A DNA stretch of 33,890 bases. Source: Opitutaceae bacterium. Lineage in GTDB: Bacteria; Verrucomicrobiota; Verrucomicrobiia; Opitutales; Opitutaceae. The stretch covers positions 1 to 33,890 of the forward strand of contig SXSC01000349.1 of NCBI GenBank assembly GCA_005792355.1. Reading direction: 5' to 3'. Made by a program: the position numbers and the translations under genes. Below the pieces are notes generated by a model. It ran no database searches and had not been told where the DNA came from. It saw only the letters and a list, made by a program, of their open reading frames with translations. Shown one piece after another: positions 23,858-33,800 of the stretch (position 1 is its first letter; each line of letters opens with the position of its first letter).

Positions 23858-26800
23858 GGCTTTTTCGCGGACGTCTCCTGCGCCTTTTCGGCTTGCGCGA
23901 TTTCCGCCCACGAGGGCGCGCGCCAGAGGTGGAGGATGCCGTGCGCCTCCGGAAACAACGTGTTTCTCGACGCCAGAATGTTGCCGTCCGGCGAGAACGC
24001 CGTGCTGAGAAACATGGTGCCTTCTCCTCGCAACGCGAGCAGCGGTTCATGCGTGTTGGCGTCCCAAAGCGTAATTGCCTCCAGATCGCCGGCTCCGACC
24101 GCAAGACGGCGGCTGTCCGGTGAGAAGGCCACGGAATGCGGCACGCTCATGGTGGAAGGAAAAGTGGCGAGTTCCCGATACGTCGAGGCGTCCCAGAGCT
24201 TTGCGACCTGCCTGCTCATCAGTGATGTCGCAACACGATCGCCCTCCGGTGAAAATTGAGGGAATCGCCTGGTGTCGGACACAATGGCGATGGTTTCATT
24301 CCTGCCCGTGCGCAGATCGTGAACCACGCCTCGAGTGGAGGCCGTGGTCATTAGGCATCGGTGGCCGTCCGGAGAGAAAGTGATTCTCAATAATCCGGCA
24401 GCCGGGCATGGCATTCGCCAGGAGCGGATTTCGCCGCCGGTCACGAGATCCCACTCGCGACACGCGATGGAATTCCCACTGCGGTCGGCGAACACCCGGA
24501 GCGTGCGGTCATCGGCAAAAACCGCGACCGGGAATGTATTTGGTGCCGCGGGGAATCTGTGCCGTAAACTTGATGTCATTGTATCCCATACTTCAACCTC
24601 CGGTTCAGCGGCATTTCGTTGAACAGCGATCAGCCGCAGATCGGGCGAGATTTGCTCGGGCCGCACTCGGTTCACGGGCTCGACGGGATTCGCCCCAACC
24701 CTCATCGGTCCCAGCGGACCGAGTTCCATCACGGTATTTCTTTCGGTAAATCCGCGGCCCCGGTGCAGCGTGACGCGACCGTCATAATCGACTGCCAGAA
24801 GGGAGTGGCTATCGGCCCCAAAACGCCACGTTCCGATTGGCTCAGCCAGCCGGGTTTGGGCGACGTTCCGACGTGACGCGATATCCCACAAGTAAACAAA
24901 CCCATCCTTTCCGCCGCTAATCAGCGTGGTGTCGCTCAGGAGTGCCAGACGCCAGACTTCGAGTTTATGTCCGCGCAAGGTTTTGAGCAGAGTTCCGCTC
25001 TCCACATCCCAAATTCCAATGGTGAGATCGGCACTTGCGGACACCAGCGTCTTCCCATCCCGCGAAAACTGAAGCCCACCAACCCAACGCCGGTGGCCAT
25101 CAAGGCGACGGATCAGTTTTCCTGTCGCCGCATCCCATAGCCGTATTGAAGGATCAGCGACCCCCGCGCCGGAAGCGATCACAGCGCTGTCCGGCGAGAA
25201 TGCCAGCGACATGACGAAACTCCCCTTCGCTGCTGCTTCACTTTGCCAAAGCTCGCTGCCGGTGTTGAGATCGATTACACGGAGTTGTCCCTCCAATTCG
25301 TGAGCTGCCAAACGTGTGTCGGGAGACGCGGCGAAAGACGTGCCTTGCCCGTTGTCGTTATATTGAGGTGCGTCAAAACGGTGAAGCTCCGTGCCATCCG
25401 CGACGTTCCATACTGTGATATTGTTCGCGGGACTTTGGGTCGCCACAACCAGCGTTTGCCCATCGCTCGAAAACCGGATTCCTCCGCAGGGGCCGACCAT
25501 CGGCAGCTCTCTCACGATCTGCCTGGTCCGGAGGTCCCATAGGACGATTCGACGCCCAGTGAGCCGCGAGTCATCGCTCCGGCCGGAGGCCGAAGCCGCC
25601 AGGAGGAGACCCGTTGGGGCGAACGCAACGCGCCCGGCGGCGGGAATTGCCGTAACCCGAATCTCCTGGCCCGTGGAGATATTCCAAATCGAGAGCGGCC
25701 CGCTATCGGCAACCGCCAGCCACTCGCCGTTGGGGGAAAGAGCGAGAGACTTGATGGTCCCGAACTTTCGGCCCAATTGCCGGACGTAATCCGGACGTGA
25801 GAGTTGCCACAGGTAGCGCCACTCCCAGCCGCGCAAATCGCGCTGACCAGGAAGCGGCCGGTATCGGTCAAGCAGATCCTGTGCGCGCACGAGATTGTCC
25901 AGGCCCAAGGCCTGCTGGACGAGTTGCATGTCAGCGGCGTAGGCGCGTTCACGCGTCGCGAGTTCCTGAGTTTCGGCGCGCACCCGAAGTTCCGCTTCGA
26001 CGCGGCGCAATTCTGCTTCCTTGGCTTGAGCGACCTGCGCCGCCCTCCGCAGCTCGATCTGCTGCCGCTCGGCCCGCGTGGCGCGCACCGCCTGCCAGGT
26101 GGAGACCACGGCACCAACCACGAGGACGCTGGCGACGATCACGCATCCAATGGCCGCAACACGATTGCGGCGAATGAGTTTTTGCAGCAGATACGCCGTG
26201 CTCGGTGGACGCGCGATGACGGGCTCGTCCCGCAGGAAGCGCTGGACGTCCATCGCGAGCCCGTTCGCGGTGTCGTATCGCCGTGTGCGGTCTTTTTCCA
26301 GGCACCGCATCACGATCCAGTCGAGATCGCCGCGGAGCAGAAGGGAGAGCTGGGCCGGCACGGTGTTGCGCAGTTTCGCAATGGTCGTGCGCTCGTCGTC
26401 CTCAAGCGTGTGCAGCCGGCGCGACGGAGTCTGCGGTTCGGCTTCGCGGATCTGCTGGCGGATCTGATCCACGCCAGCCTGTGCGAACACCTTCGGATCG
26501 AACGGCAGCCGGCCGGTGAGCAGTTCGTAGAGCAACACGCCGAGCGAGTAGATGTCCGAGCGCGTATCGATATCCAAAGAACTCATCTCCGCCTGCTCGG
26601 GGCTCATGTACGCCGGCGTGCCGATGAATTGCTCAAAGGCGGTGAAGATCGTCGCGTCGGTCAATTTACCCAACGTTGCCTTGGCGATACCGAAATCGAT
26701 CACCTTGGGTGTCGGCGGGCCGTCGTTTACCGTGACGAGGATGTTCGACGGCTTGATATCGCGGTGGATGACACCCTTCTGGTGCGCGTGCTGGATCGCC

Positions 26801-27360
26801 TGGCAGACCTTGATGAACAACTCCAGCCGCGCGGTGGGATTGAGATGATTCTCGTCGCAGTACTTGGTGATCGGGATGCCGCGCACCAGCTCCATGACGA
26901 AGAATGGTCGGCCGGTGGCGGTCGCGCCCGCATCGTGGACCTTCGCGATGTTCGCGTGGTCCATCATCGCAAGCGCCTGCCGCTCGGCCTCGAAACGGGC
27001 GACGACGGACTTGGTGTCCATGCCGAGCTTGATAATCTTGAGCGCCACGCGGCGACGGACGGGCTCCTCCTGCTCCGCCATGTAGACGACCCCGCAGCCG
27101 CCTTCGCCGATTTGCTGGAGGAGTTTGTAGTGGCCGATGCGGTCGCCAGGTTTTTCCTCTGGCAACGGAGCGGCCCGGGTCACCGGCGACGAGGTCATGA
27201 CGCTGTCGGGTCCCTCGTGCGCAGCGAGCAGGGCGGCGACCCGCGCCAGCAACGCGGCATCCCCGCCGCACGCCTGCGCGAGGAAGAGCGCGCGTTCGGC
27301 TTTCGGCCGCGCCAGCGCATCGGCAAACAACTGTTCGTCGCGGGAAGATTGCGGGCTCAT
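23854..27360 (-). CDS. Ser/Thr protein kinase with WD40 sensor half (array member 3)
   Basis: Membrane-anchored kinase of 1168 aa from ATG 27360, which overlaps the previous stop as ATGA; an in-frame start 18 codons upstream lies inside the preceding gene and is rejected. Residues 1-60 are the helical leader seen in Planctomycete/Verrucomicrobium WD40 kinases (LFADALARPKAERALFLAQACGG). The kinase domain covers about 78-375: GEGGCG 85-90, Lys108, HRD 199-201 (VIHRDIKPSNILV), DFG 222-224 and YMSPEQ. One membrane helix lies at about 400-423, then a coiled coil to about 475. WD40 repeats run to about 1140 (FSPDSAVIASGAG, SIRLWDAATGKLIRRLDGH, GKTLVSASADLTIGIWDVESG). The tail is ILHLWRAPSWAEIAQAEKAQ. 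The propeller presumably lies outside the cytoplasm and senses a ligand or scaffold. All catalytic motifs are intact. The linker is 10 residues shorter than in member 2. Confidence 0.92.
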   Translation of the reverse strand: MSPQSSRDEQLFADALARPKAERALFLAQACGGDAALLARVAALLAAHEGPDSVMTSSPVTRAAPLPEEKPGDRIGHYKLLQQIGEGGCGVVYMAEQEEPVRRRVALKIIKLGMDTKSVVARFEAERQALAMMDHANIAKVHDAGATATGRPFFVMELVRGIPITKYCDENHLNPTARLELFIKVCQAIQHAHQKGVIHRDIKPSNILVTVNDGPPTPKVIDFGIAKATLGKLTDATIFTAFEQFIGTPAYMSPEQAEMSSLDIDTRSDIYSLGVLLYELLTGRLPFDPKVFAQAGVDQIRQQIREAEPQTPSRRLHTLEDDERTTIAKLRNTVPAQLSLLLRGDLDWIVMRCLEKDRTRRYDTANGLAMDVQRFLRDEPVIARPPSTAYLLQKLIRRNRVAAIGCVIVASVLVVGAVVSTWQAVRATRAERQQIELRRAAQVAQAKEAELRRVEAELRVRAETQELATRERAYAADMQLVQQALGLDNLVRAQDLLDRYRPLPGQRDLRGWEWRYLWQLSRPDYVRQLGRKFGTIKSLALSPNGEWLAVADSGPLSIWNISTGQEIRVTAIPAAGRVAFAPTGLLLAASASGRSDDSRLTGRRIVLWDLRTRQIVRELPMVGPCGGIRFSSDGQTLVVATQSPANNITVWNVADGTELHRFDAPQYNDNGQGTSFAASPDTRLAAHELEGQLRVIDLNTGSELWQSEAAAKGSFVMSLAFSPDSAVIASGAGVADPSIRLWDAATGKLIRRLDGHRRWVGGLQFSRDGKTLVSASADLTIGIWDVESGTLLKTLRGHKLEVWRLALLSDTTLISGGKDGFVYLWDIASRRNVAQTRLAEPIGTWRFGADSHSLLAVDYDGRVTLHRGRGFTERNTVMELGPLGPMRVGANPVEPVNRVRPEQISPDLRLIAVQRNAAEPEVEVWDTMTSSLRHRFPAAPNTFPVAVFADDRTLRVFADRSGNSIACREWDLVTGGEIRSWRMPCPAAGLLRITFSPDGHRCLMTTASTRGVVHDLRTGRNETIAIVSDTRRFPQFSPEGDRVATSLMSRQVAKLWDASTYRELATFPSTMSVPHSVAFSPDSRRLAVGAGDLEAITLWDANTHEPLLALRGEGTMFLSTAFSPDGNILASRNTLFPEAHGILHLWRAPSWAEIAQAEKAQETSAKKP

Positions 27361-30300
27361 GGCTTTTTCGCGGACGCCTCCGACGCTTTTTCGGCTTGCG
27401 CGATTTCCTCCCACGACGGCGCGCGCCAGAGGTGGAGGAGGCCAGCATCGTTGATCGAACCGAAGACGCTGCCATCGGGCGAAAAGGACGTTTCACGAAA
27501 CGTGCCCGGCGCTTCCAATGTGAGCAGCAGTTCGCGGCTGTTCACATCCCAGAGTTTCATTGCTTCGATCCCCACGCTAGCCGTTGCGAGCCGCCGGCCA
27601 TCGGGAGAAAATGCCACTCCACACGGCACGAGCAAATAACCGGTCAGCGTTCCCAGTTCGCGAAACGTGGTCGCGTCCCACAGGCGGGCATTGCCAAGCA
27701 GGCTCCCCGCTCCAAAAAAGCGGCCGTCGGGAGAAAACCCAGCAACGGTCGCCTGACGGAGCTTCAAGCCGATCTCCTGCTGGCGGCCACTCACCAGGTC
27801 GATCATGGAACTGTTGCCCTGCCAGCCCAGCACCAGGCACCGCTGTTCATCCGGGGAAATATAGAACCTGAAATCACTCGAGTTTGGTGGGCCAGTCCAA
27901 ACCCGAGTTTGTTCTCCTTTGATTAGGTCCCATTCGTGGATGCCAAGGAAACGGTCCCCCCGCGTGCTCTTCGGATCGAGGCGAGCGACAATCAGCTTCT
28001 TTCCGCCGCCGAGGAAACGAACAGGAGAACTCGGTTCGGGGGCCACCTTGAATTCGCGCTCGAGCGTGTTGTGCTTCCAGTTCCAAACTTGGGTTTTCCC
28101 GTTGCTTGAAACGACCGCCAGCAGCGGCTCTCCGTCGGCGAACAAGGCAACACTTCGCAATGGCGACGAGAGCTCTTTGAGCTGCATGCCGAGGCTCATC
28201 TGGCGGAAGTCCCGGCCGCTCCACTGTTGCACCTGCCCTCTCGGATCAACGGTTACGACGGTGCTGCCACCATCCACAAAGCGCCACGCCGAGATCTCTT
28301 TCGGCAGGGTGATGACACCAGTGGACGTCCGGGTCTTTGTCGTGTCCCAGAGCAACACGGTCCCATCCTTGCCCCCGCTGGCGAGGGTGGAGTTGTCCGG
28401 TGAGAGTGCGAGCTGCCAGACCTCTCGTTGGTGGCCGCGAAGGGTGCGAATCAGGCGGCGGTGGGCGACCTCCCACAGCCGGACCGTGTGATCGGCACTG
28501 GCGGAAGCGAGAGTTTTCCCATCCGACCAGAACACCATGGCACCCACCCAGCTGCGGTGTCCCTCCAATGTGCCGAGCTCACTCCCGGAGGCGACATCCC
28601 ACAGTCGGATGATCCCTTCTGCATAACCAGCGCTGGTCGCGAGGATTCGCCCATCGGGCGAAAACGCCAGTGCGAGCACATGCTCATCGGCGGCCTTTTT
28701 CCTCCACCGTTCCTGACCCGTGCCCAAATCGATCACGCGAACTTCATCACTCGCCACCACGGCGGCGGTGCTGAAATCGCGGGTAATCGCGAGCGACATC
28801 CCGTAGTAATGATCGTTTGCGGGCGCCGGGTGACTTGCCAACTTCGTGCCATCGGCAACCCGCCAGAGCGCGATTTGATTCTCGGGCGCGGTGGTTCTTG
28901 TCACCAGCGTTTGGCCGTCATCCGAAAAAGCCGCTCCGCAGCACGAACCGCCGAGACGGATGGTTCTCGCCGGCGCTTGGGTCGCTGCGTTCCACAAGAC
29001 AATGCAGTATTCGGGTCGCGCCGACGCGATGGCGGCTTCCGTGGAAAACGCGAGCAGCGGTTCCCGCGGTGAAAACACCAGGCGAACCTTCTGCTCGCCA
29101 GCGGGAACCTGCGTTTCGGTTCGCGTGTGCAGGTTCCAGATCGAAAGCCGGCCGTTCTCGTTGTTGCCGACGGCGAGCCACGCCGCATCGGCCGACATCG
29201 CGAGCGATCCCACCGCCTCCAACGGATCGTTTTTCACGCACAAGGTGGAATCGACCTCACCGTGCCGAAATTGCCAAAGGTAGCGCCACTCCCAGCCGCG
29301 CAAATCCGGTTGCCCTGGCTGCGGTCGCTGCCGGTTCAACAGTTCCTGGGCTCGCTCCAGGTTATCCAACCCAAACGCCTGCTGGGCGAGATTCATGTCG
29401 GCGGCATAGGCTTTCTGGCGCGTGAGCAGCTCCTGCGTTTCGGCTTGGTGGCGCAGCCGAGTTTCGGTGGCCTGCGCCGTTTGCGCAGCTTCTCGTAGGA
29501 GAGTTTGTTCGCGTTCGGCGCGCGTCGCGCGGACCGCCTGCCAGGTGCTGACGACCACGCCCACCGCGAACACGCCGGCAATTACCGCCCCAGCAGCGAA
29601 TGCGAGGCGGTGACGTCGGATCAGTTTTTGCAACAAATATGCCGTGCTCGGCGGGCGGGCGATCACCGGTTCGTTCCGCAGGTAGCGCTGGATGTCCGCA
29701 GCTAGTCCGTTGGCAGTGTCGTAGCGGCGCGTGCGGTCCTTTTCGAGGCAGCGCATCACGATCCAATCCAGATCGCCGCGCAGGATGAGCGAGAGATTGG
29801 CCGCGGGCGTGCCGCGGAGTCGCGCGATCGTCGTGCGTTCGTCGTCGTCGAGGGTGCCCAGTCGCGCGGACGGACGCGCAGGTTCCACTTCGCGGATTTG
29901 CTGGCGGATTTGATCCACGCCGGCTTGAGCAAAAACCTTCGGATCAAACGGCGGACGGCCGGTGAGCAATTCGTAGAGGAGGACGCCGAGCGAGTAGATG
30001 TCGCTGCGCGTGTCGATATCCACGCTGCTGATCTCCGCCTGCTCGGGGCTCATGTAAACCGGCGTGCCGATGAACTGCTCGAAGGCGGTGAAGACGGTCG
30101 CGTCGGTCAGCCGGCCCTGCGTGGCCTTCGCGATCCCGAAATCGATCACCTTCGGCGTGGGCTGGCCGTCGTTCACGGTGACGAGGATGTTCGACGGCTT
30201 GATGTCGCGATGGATGATCCCCTTCTGATGCGCGTGCTGAATCGCCTGGCAGACCTTGATGAAGAGTTCGAGGCGCGCGGTGGGCGTGAGCTGGCCTTCG

Positions 30301-30836
30301 TCGCAGTATTTCGTGATCGGCACGCCGCGCACGAGTTCCATCACGAAGAACAACCGGCCGGTGGCGGTCGCGCCGGCGTCGAGGACCTTGGCGATGTTCG
30401 GGTGGTCCATCAGCGCGAGTGCCTGCCGCTCGGCTTCGAAGCGAGCGACGACGGCCTTGGTGTCCATGCCGAGCTTGATTACCTTCAGCGCCACGCGGCG
30501 GCGGACGGGCTCCTCCTGCTCCGCCATGTAAACGACGCCGCAGCCGCCCTCGCCGATTTGCTGGAGCAGTTTGTAGTGGCCGATGCGGTCGCCGGGTTTT
30601 TCCTCCGCCTTCGCCGAGCCTACGGCGGACAGGTCCGGCTGCGGTGCGGGCCGCGTTACCGGCGAAGAGGCCATCACGCTTTCGGGTCCATCGTGCGCGG
30701 CGAGGAGGGCGGCGATCCGCGCCAGCAACGCGGCATCACCGTCACACGCCCGCGCAAGGAAGAGCGCGCGCTCGGCTTTCGGCCGCGCCAGCGCATCGGC
30801 AAACAATTGTTCATCGCGGGAAGTTTTCGCGTTCAT
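27357..30836 (-). CDS. Ser/Thr protein kinase with WD40 sensor half (array member 2)
   Basis: Kinase of 1159 aa from ATG 30836, overlapping the stop of member 1 as ATGA (30833-30836). The layout matches member 3: helical leader, linker, kinase domain (GEGGCG, Lys118, HRD with Asp211, DFG near 232, YMSPEQ), a membrane helix near 410-433 (LAFAAGAVIAGVFAVGVVVS), a coiled coil and WD40 repeats, ending GLLHLWRAPSWEEIAQAEKA. The linker contains DLSAVGSAKA, encoded by a 30-nt REP-like segment. The propeller is clearly more diverged from members 1 and 3 than those are from each other (for example TRTSTGVITLPKEISAWRFV). Parts of its kinase C-lobe are nevertheless nearly identical to member 1 (CDEGQLTPTARLEL, TQGRLTDATVF). 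It is probably functional; ligand and substrates are unknown. Confidence 0.92.
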   Translation of the reverse strand: MNAKTSRDEQLFADALARPKAERALFLARACDGDAALLARIAALLAAHDGPESVMASSPVTRPAPQPDLSAVGSAKAEEKPGDRIGHYKLLQQIGEGGCGVVYMAEQEEPVRRRVALKVIKLGMDTKAVVARFEAERQALALMDHPNIAKVLDAGATATGRLFFVMELVRGVPITKYCDEGQLTPTARLELFIKVCQAIQHAHQKGIIHRDIKPSNILVTVNDGQPTPKVIDFGIAKATQGRLTDATVFTAFEQFIGTPVYMSPEQAEISSVDIDTRSDIYSLGVLLYELLTGRPPFDPKVFAQAGVDQIRQQIREVEPARPSARLGTLDDDERTTIARLRGTPAANLSLILRGDLDWIVMRCLEKDRTRRYDTANGLAADIQRYLRNEPVIARPPSTAYLLQKLIRRHRLAFAAGAVIAGVFAVGVVVSTWQAVRATRAEREQTLLREAAQTAQATETRLRHQAETQELLTRQKAYAADMNLAQQAFGLDNLERAQELLNRQRPQPGQPDLRGWEWRYLWQFRHGEVDSTLCVKNDPLEAVGSLAMSADAAWLAVGNNENGRLSIWNLHTRTETQVPAGEQKVRLVFSPREPLLAFSTEAAIASARPEYCIVLWNAATQAPARTIRLGGSCCGAAFSDDGQTLVTRTTAPENQIALWRVADGTKLASHPAPANDHYYGMSLAITRDFSTAAVVASDEVRVIDLGTGQERWRKKAADEHVLALAFSPDGRILATSAGYAEGIIRLWDVASGSELGTLEGHRSWVGAMVFWSDGKTLASASADHTVRLWEVAHRRLIRTLRGHQREVWQLALSPDNSTLASGGKDGTVLLWDTTKTRTSTGVITLPKEISAWRFVDGGSTVVTVDPRGQVQQWSGRDFRQMSLGMQLKELSSPLRSVALFADGEPLLAVVSSNGKTQVWNWKHNTLEREFKVAPEPSSPVRFLGGGKKLIVARLDPKSTRGDRFLGIHEWDLIKGEQTRVWTGPPNSSDFRFYISPDEQRCLVLGWQGNSSMIDLVSGRQQEIGLKLRQATVAGFSPDGRFFGAGSLLGNARLWDATTFRELGTLTGYLLVPCGVAFSPDGRRLATASVGIEAMKLWDVNSRELLLTLEAPGTFRETSFSPDGSVFGSINDAGLLHLWRAPSWEEIAQAEKASEASAKKP
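30606..30635 (-). repeat. 30-nt REP-like in-frame segment, kinase member 2
   Basis: Same 30 bases as at 23626-23655, starting CGCCTTCGCC and ending ACAGGTC on the plus strand. It is exactly divisible by three, and flanking kinase codons on both sides align with member 3, which lacks it. Confidence 0.78.
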
Positions 30837-33800
30837 GGCTTTTTCGCGGACGCCTCCTGCGCCTTTTCGGCTTGCGCGATTTCCTCCCACGACGGAGCGC
30901 GCCAGAGGTGGAGGATGCCGTGATTTTCCGACCCCAAAGTGCTTCTCGATCCCAGGCAGTTGCCGTCCGGAGAAAACGCGGTGGCTATGAACTTTAATGA
31001 GCCGCTTTTCTCGAGTGCGAGCACCGGCTCACGCGTTTGCGTGTTCCACAGCGCGATGGCTTCCCGGCCGGCGGCTCCGACGGCGAGCCGCGTGCCATCC
31101 GGTGAGAAGGCGACCGAATGCGGCACCCTCATCATGGAGGAAAGCGCGGCGACTTCCCGATACGTCGACGTCTCCCGGAGCTTGACGACATGAAGCCCCG
31201 ACAGCGGGGTCGCCAGGAGGGTGCCGTCCGATGAAAACTTTGGAGAAGCGAGTGCGGGGATTTGCGCCACTGGGGAATCAAGTCCAGTGCGCAGGTCGTA
31301 AACCAAGGCCGGACCGGAATAGGGCGAGGCAATGCACTGCTGGCCGTCGGGGGAAAATGTCACCCCCACAATCCCGGTGCCGCGGACTGGGATGCGCCAG
31401 GTTTGCGTGGCTTTGCCTGATTTCAGATCCCACTCGCGACACAGCATGGTGTCTGCGTTCCGTTCATCGAATACGCGAAGCGTGTGGCGATCCATGAAGA
31501 CTGCAGAAGGAAAGGTATTTGCGGCCGCGGGGAACTTGTAGCGCAGGCTTCCGGTGGTGGCATCCCAGACCTCCACTTCGCGAGCGGTATTGTTTCGCTT
31601 GAGAGCGACAAACCGCAGATCGGGCGAAATTTCGGTCAGGCTTGGAAAGTTTGTGGCGATCGGGCCAAGATTAAGTTCGGCCTTCGTTTCGCGAAAACCG
31701 CGGCCATGCCACCGGGCGACGCGGCCATCGTTTTCCACCGTCAGGATCGATTTGCTGTCGTTGGCAAATCGCCACGACGCCACCGGCACGGGAAGTTGCG
31801 TTCGCGCATCCTCATTGCGCGGTGCCAGAGCATTCCACAGGGAAACGGCTCCGCTTTTCCCACCGCTGATCAGGGTGGCTCGGTCAGGCAGGAGGGCCAG
31901 GCGCCAGACCTCGAGTTTTTCGCCGCGGAGAGTGTTCAGCAGCCGGCCGCTCGCGACATCCCAAACTCGAATGGTGCGATCAGTGCCCGCCGAAGCCAGC
32001 GTCTTCCCATCCGGCCAGAATATGAGCGCCGCGACCCAATGTTGGTGCCCTTCCAACAACCGAATCATCTTTCCAGTGGCCGCATCCCACAGGCGGATGG
32101 CTGGATCTTCGAAGCCCGCGCCTGAAGCGAGCAGGCGGCCATCGGCTGAAAAGGCCAGCGCCGTAACGAAGTTTCCTCTTGCGGCCCCTTCCTGACTCCA
32201 CCGCTCGAGCCCGCTGTTTGTGTCGACCACCCGGAGTTGCTGCCCTGGTGTGCCATGGGCAACCAAATTCAAATCGGTCGTGGCGGCGAAAGGGGTGCCT
32301 TCGAAAAGGCGGTTGCGAGGCGCTGGGATTCGGCGGATGACACTGCCATCGGCGACGCGCCAGAGGGTGATCTGATTGTCCTCAGCCAACGTCGAGGTGA
32401 CCAATGTTTGCCCGTCGTCGGAAAACGACAATCCGCCGCATTCTCCGCCCAAGTGGAGCTCACGCAGCGCTTGCCTGGTCTCGACGTTCCAAATCACGAC
32501 GGGATGCCGCGTTGCTTCCGGGACGTTCTCCGACCCAGAGCTGGCGGCGGCCAGAAGCGGACCGCGCGGAGCAAACACCACAAATCTGCCCTCACCCGTG
32601 ACAGGAACCGCAATTTCCTCGCGGGTAGCGATATTCCAAACGGACACCCTGGGTCGCCCGCCCACCATGGCCAGCCACTGGCCGTCGCCCGAGAGTGAAA
32701 GCGCCCGGATGCTCGAGGGCTTTTGGCAGAATTCGCCCAGCGCATCCGACCGGCAGAACTGCCAGAGATAACGCCATTCCCAGCCGCGCAAATCCTGCTG
32801 CCCGGCGAGCGGCTTTTGCCGGTCGAGCAGTTCGCGAGCCCGGTAGAGATTATCGCCGTCGAGCGCTTGTTGCACGAGTTGCATGTCCGCCGCGTAGGCC
32901 CGCTGGCGCGCTATCGTCCCCTGAGTTTCGGCCACCTGGCGAAGACGTGCTTCGGCGTCGCGGGCCGTTTTAGCGGTTTGCTCGGCACGGGTCGCCCGCA
33001 CCGCCTGCCACGTGCTGAAGATGGCGCCAGTCACCACCGTCGTGGTGATCGCGAGGGCGGCCGCGAAACCGAGGCGGTGCCGCCGAATCAGCTTCTGCAA
33101 CAAATACGCGGTGCTTGGCGGACGCGCCACGACCGGTTCGTTCCGCAGGTGCCGCTGAATATCCAGCGCCAGCCCGTTGGCTGTGTCGTAGCGGCGCGTG
33201 CGATCCTTCTCGAGGCAACGCATGACGATCCAGTCGAGGTCGCCGCGGAGCAGGAGCGAGAGTTGCGCCGGCGCGGTGCCACGCAGCCGGGCAATCGTGG
33301 TGCGCTCCTCGTCGCTGATCGTGTGCAGCCGGCGCGACGGAGTCTGTGGCTCCACCTCGCGGATTTGCTGGCGGATCTGATCCACGCCGGCTTGGGCGAA
33401 GGCCTTCGGATCGAAGGGCGGGCGGCCGGTGAGCAGTTCGTAGAGCAGCACGCCGAGCGAGTAGATGTCGCTGCGCGTGTCGATATCCACGCTGCTGATC
33501 TCCGCCTGCTCGGGGCTCATGTAGACCGGCGTGCCGATGAACTGCTCGAAGGCGGTGAAGACGGTCGCGTCGGTCAGGCGGCCCTGCGTGGCCTTCGCGA
33601 TGCCGAAGTCGATCACCTTCGGCGTGGGCACGCCATCGTTCACCGTGACGAGGATGTTCGAGGGCTTGATGTCGCGATGGATGATGCCCTTCTGATGCGC
33701 GTGCTGGATGGCGTGGCAGACCTTGATGAAAAGTTCGAGCCGCGCGGTGGGCGTGAGCTGGCCTTCGTCGCAGTATTTCGTGATCGGCACGCCGCGCACC

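Noticed and set aside
27357..27414. Earlier in-frame start for each kinase, 18 codons upstream (also at 30890 and 23911)
   Set aside because: The added residues lie wholly inside the previous gene's conserved 3' end. The ATGA overlap gives a consistent start at all three junctions.
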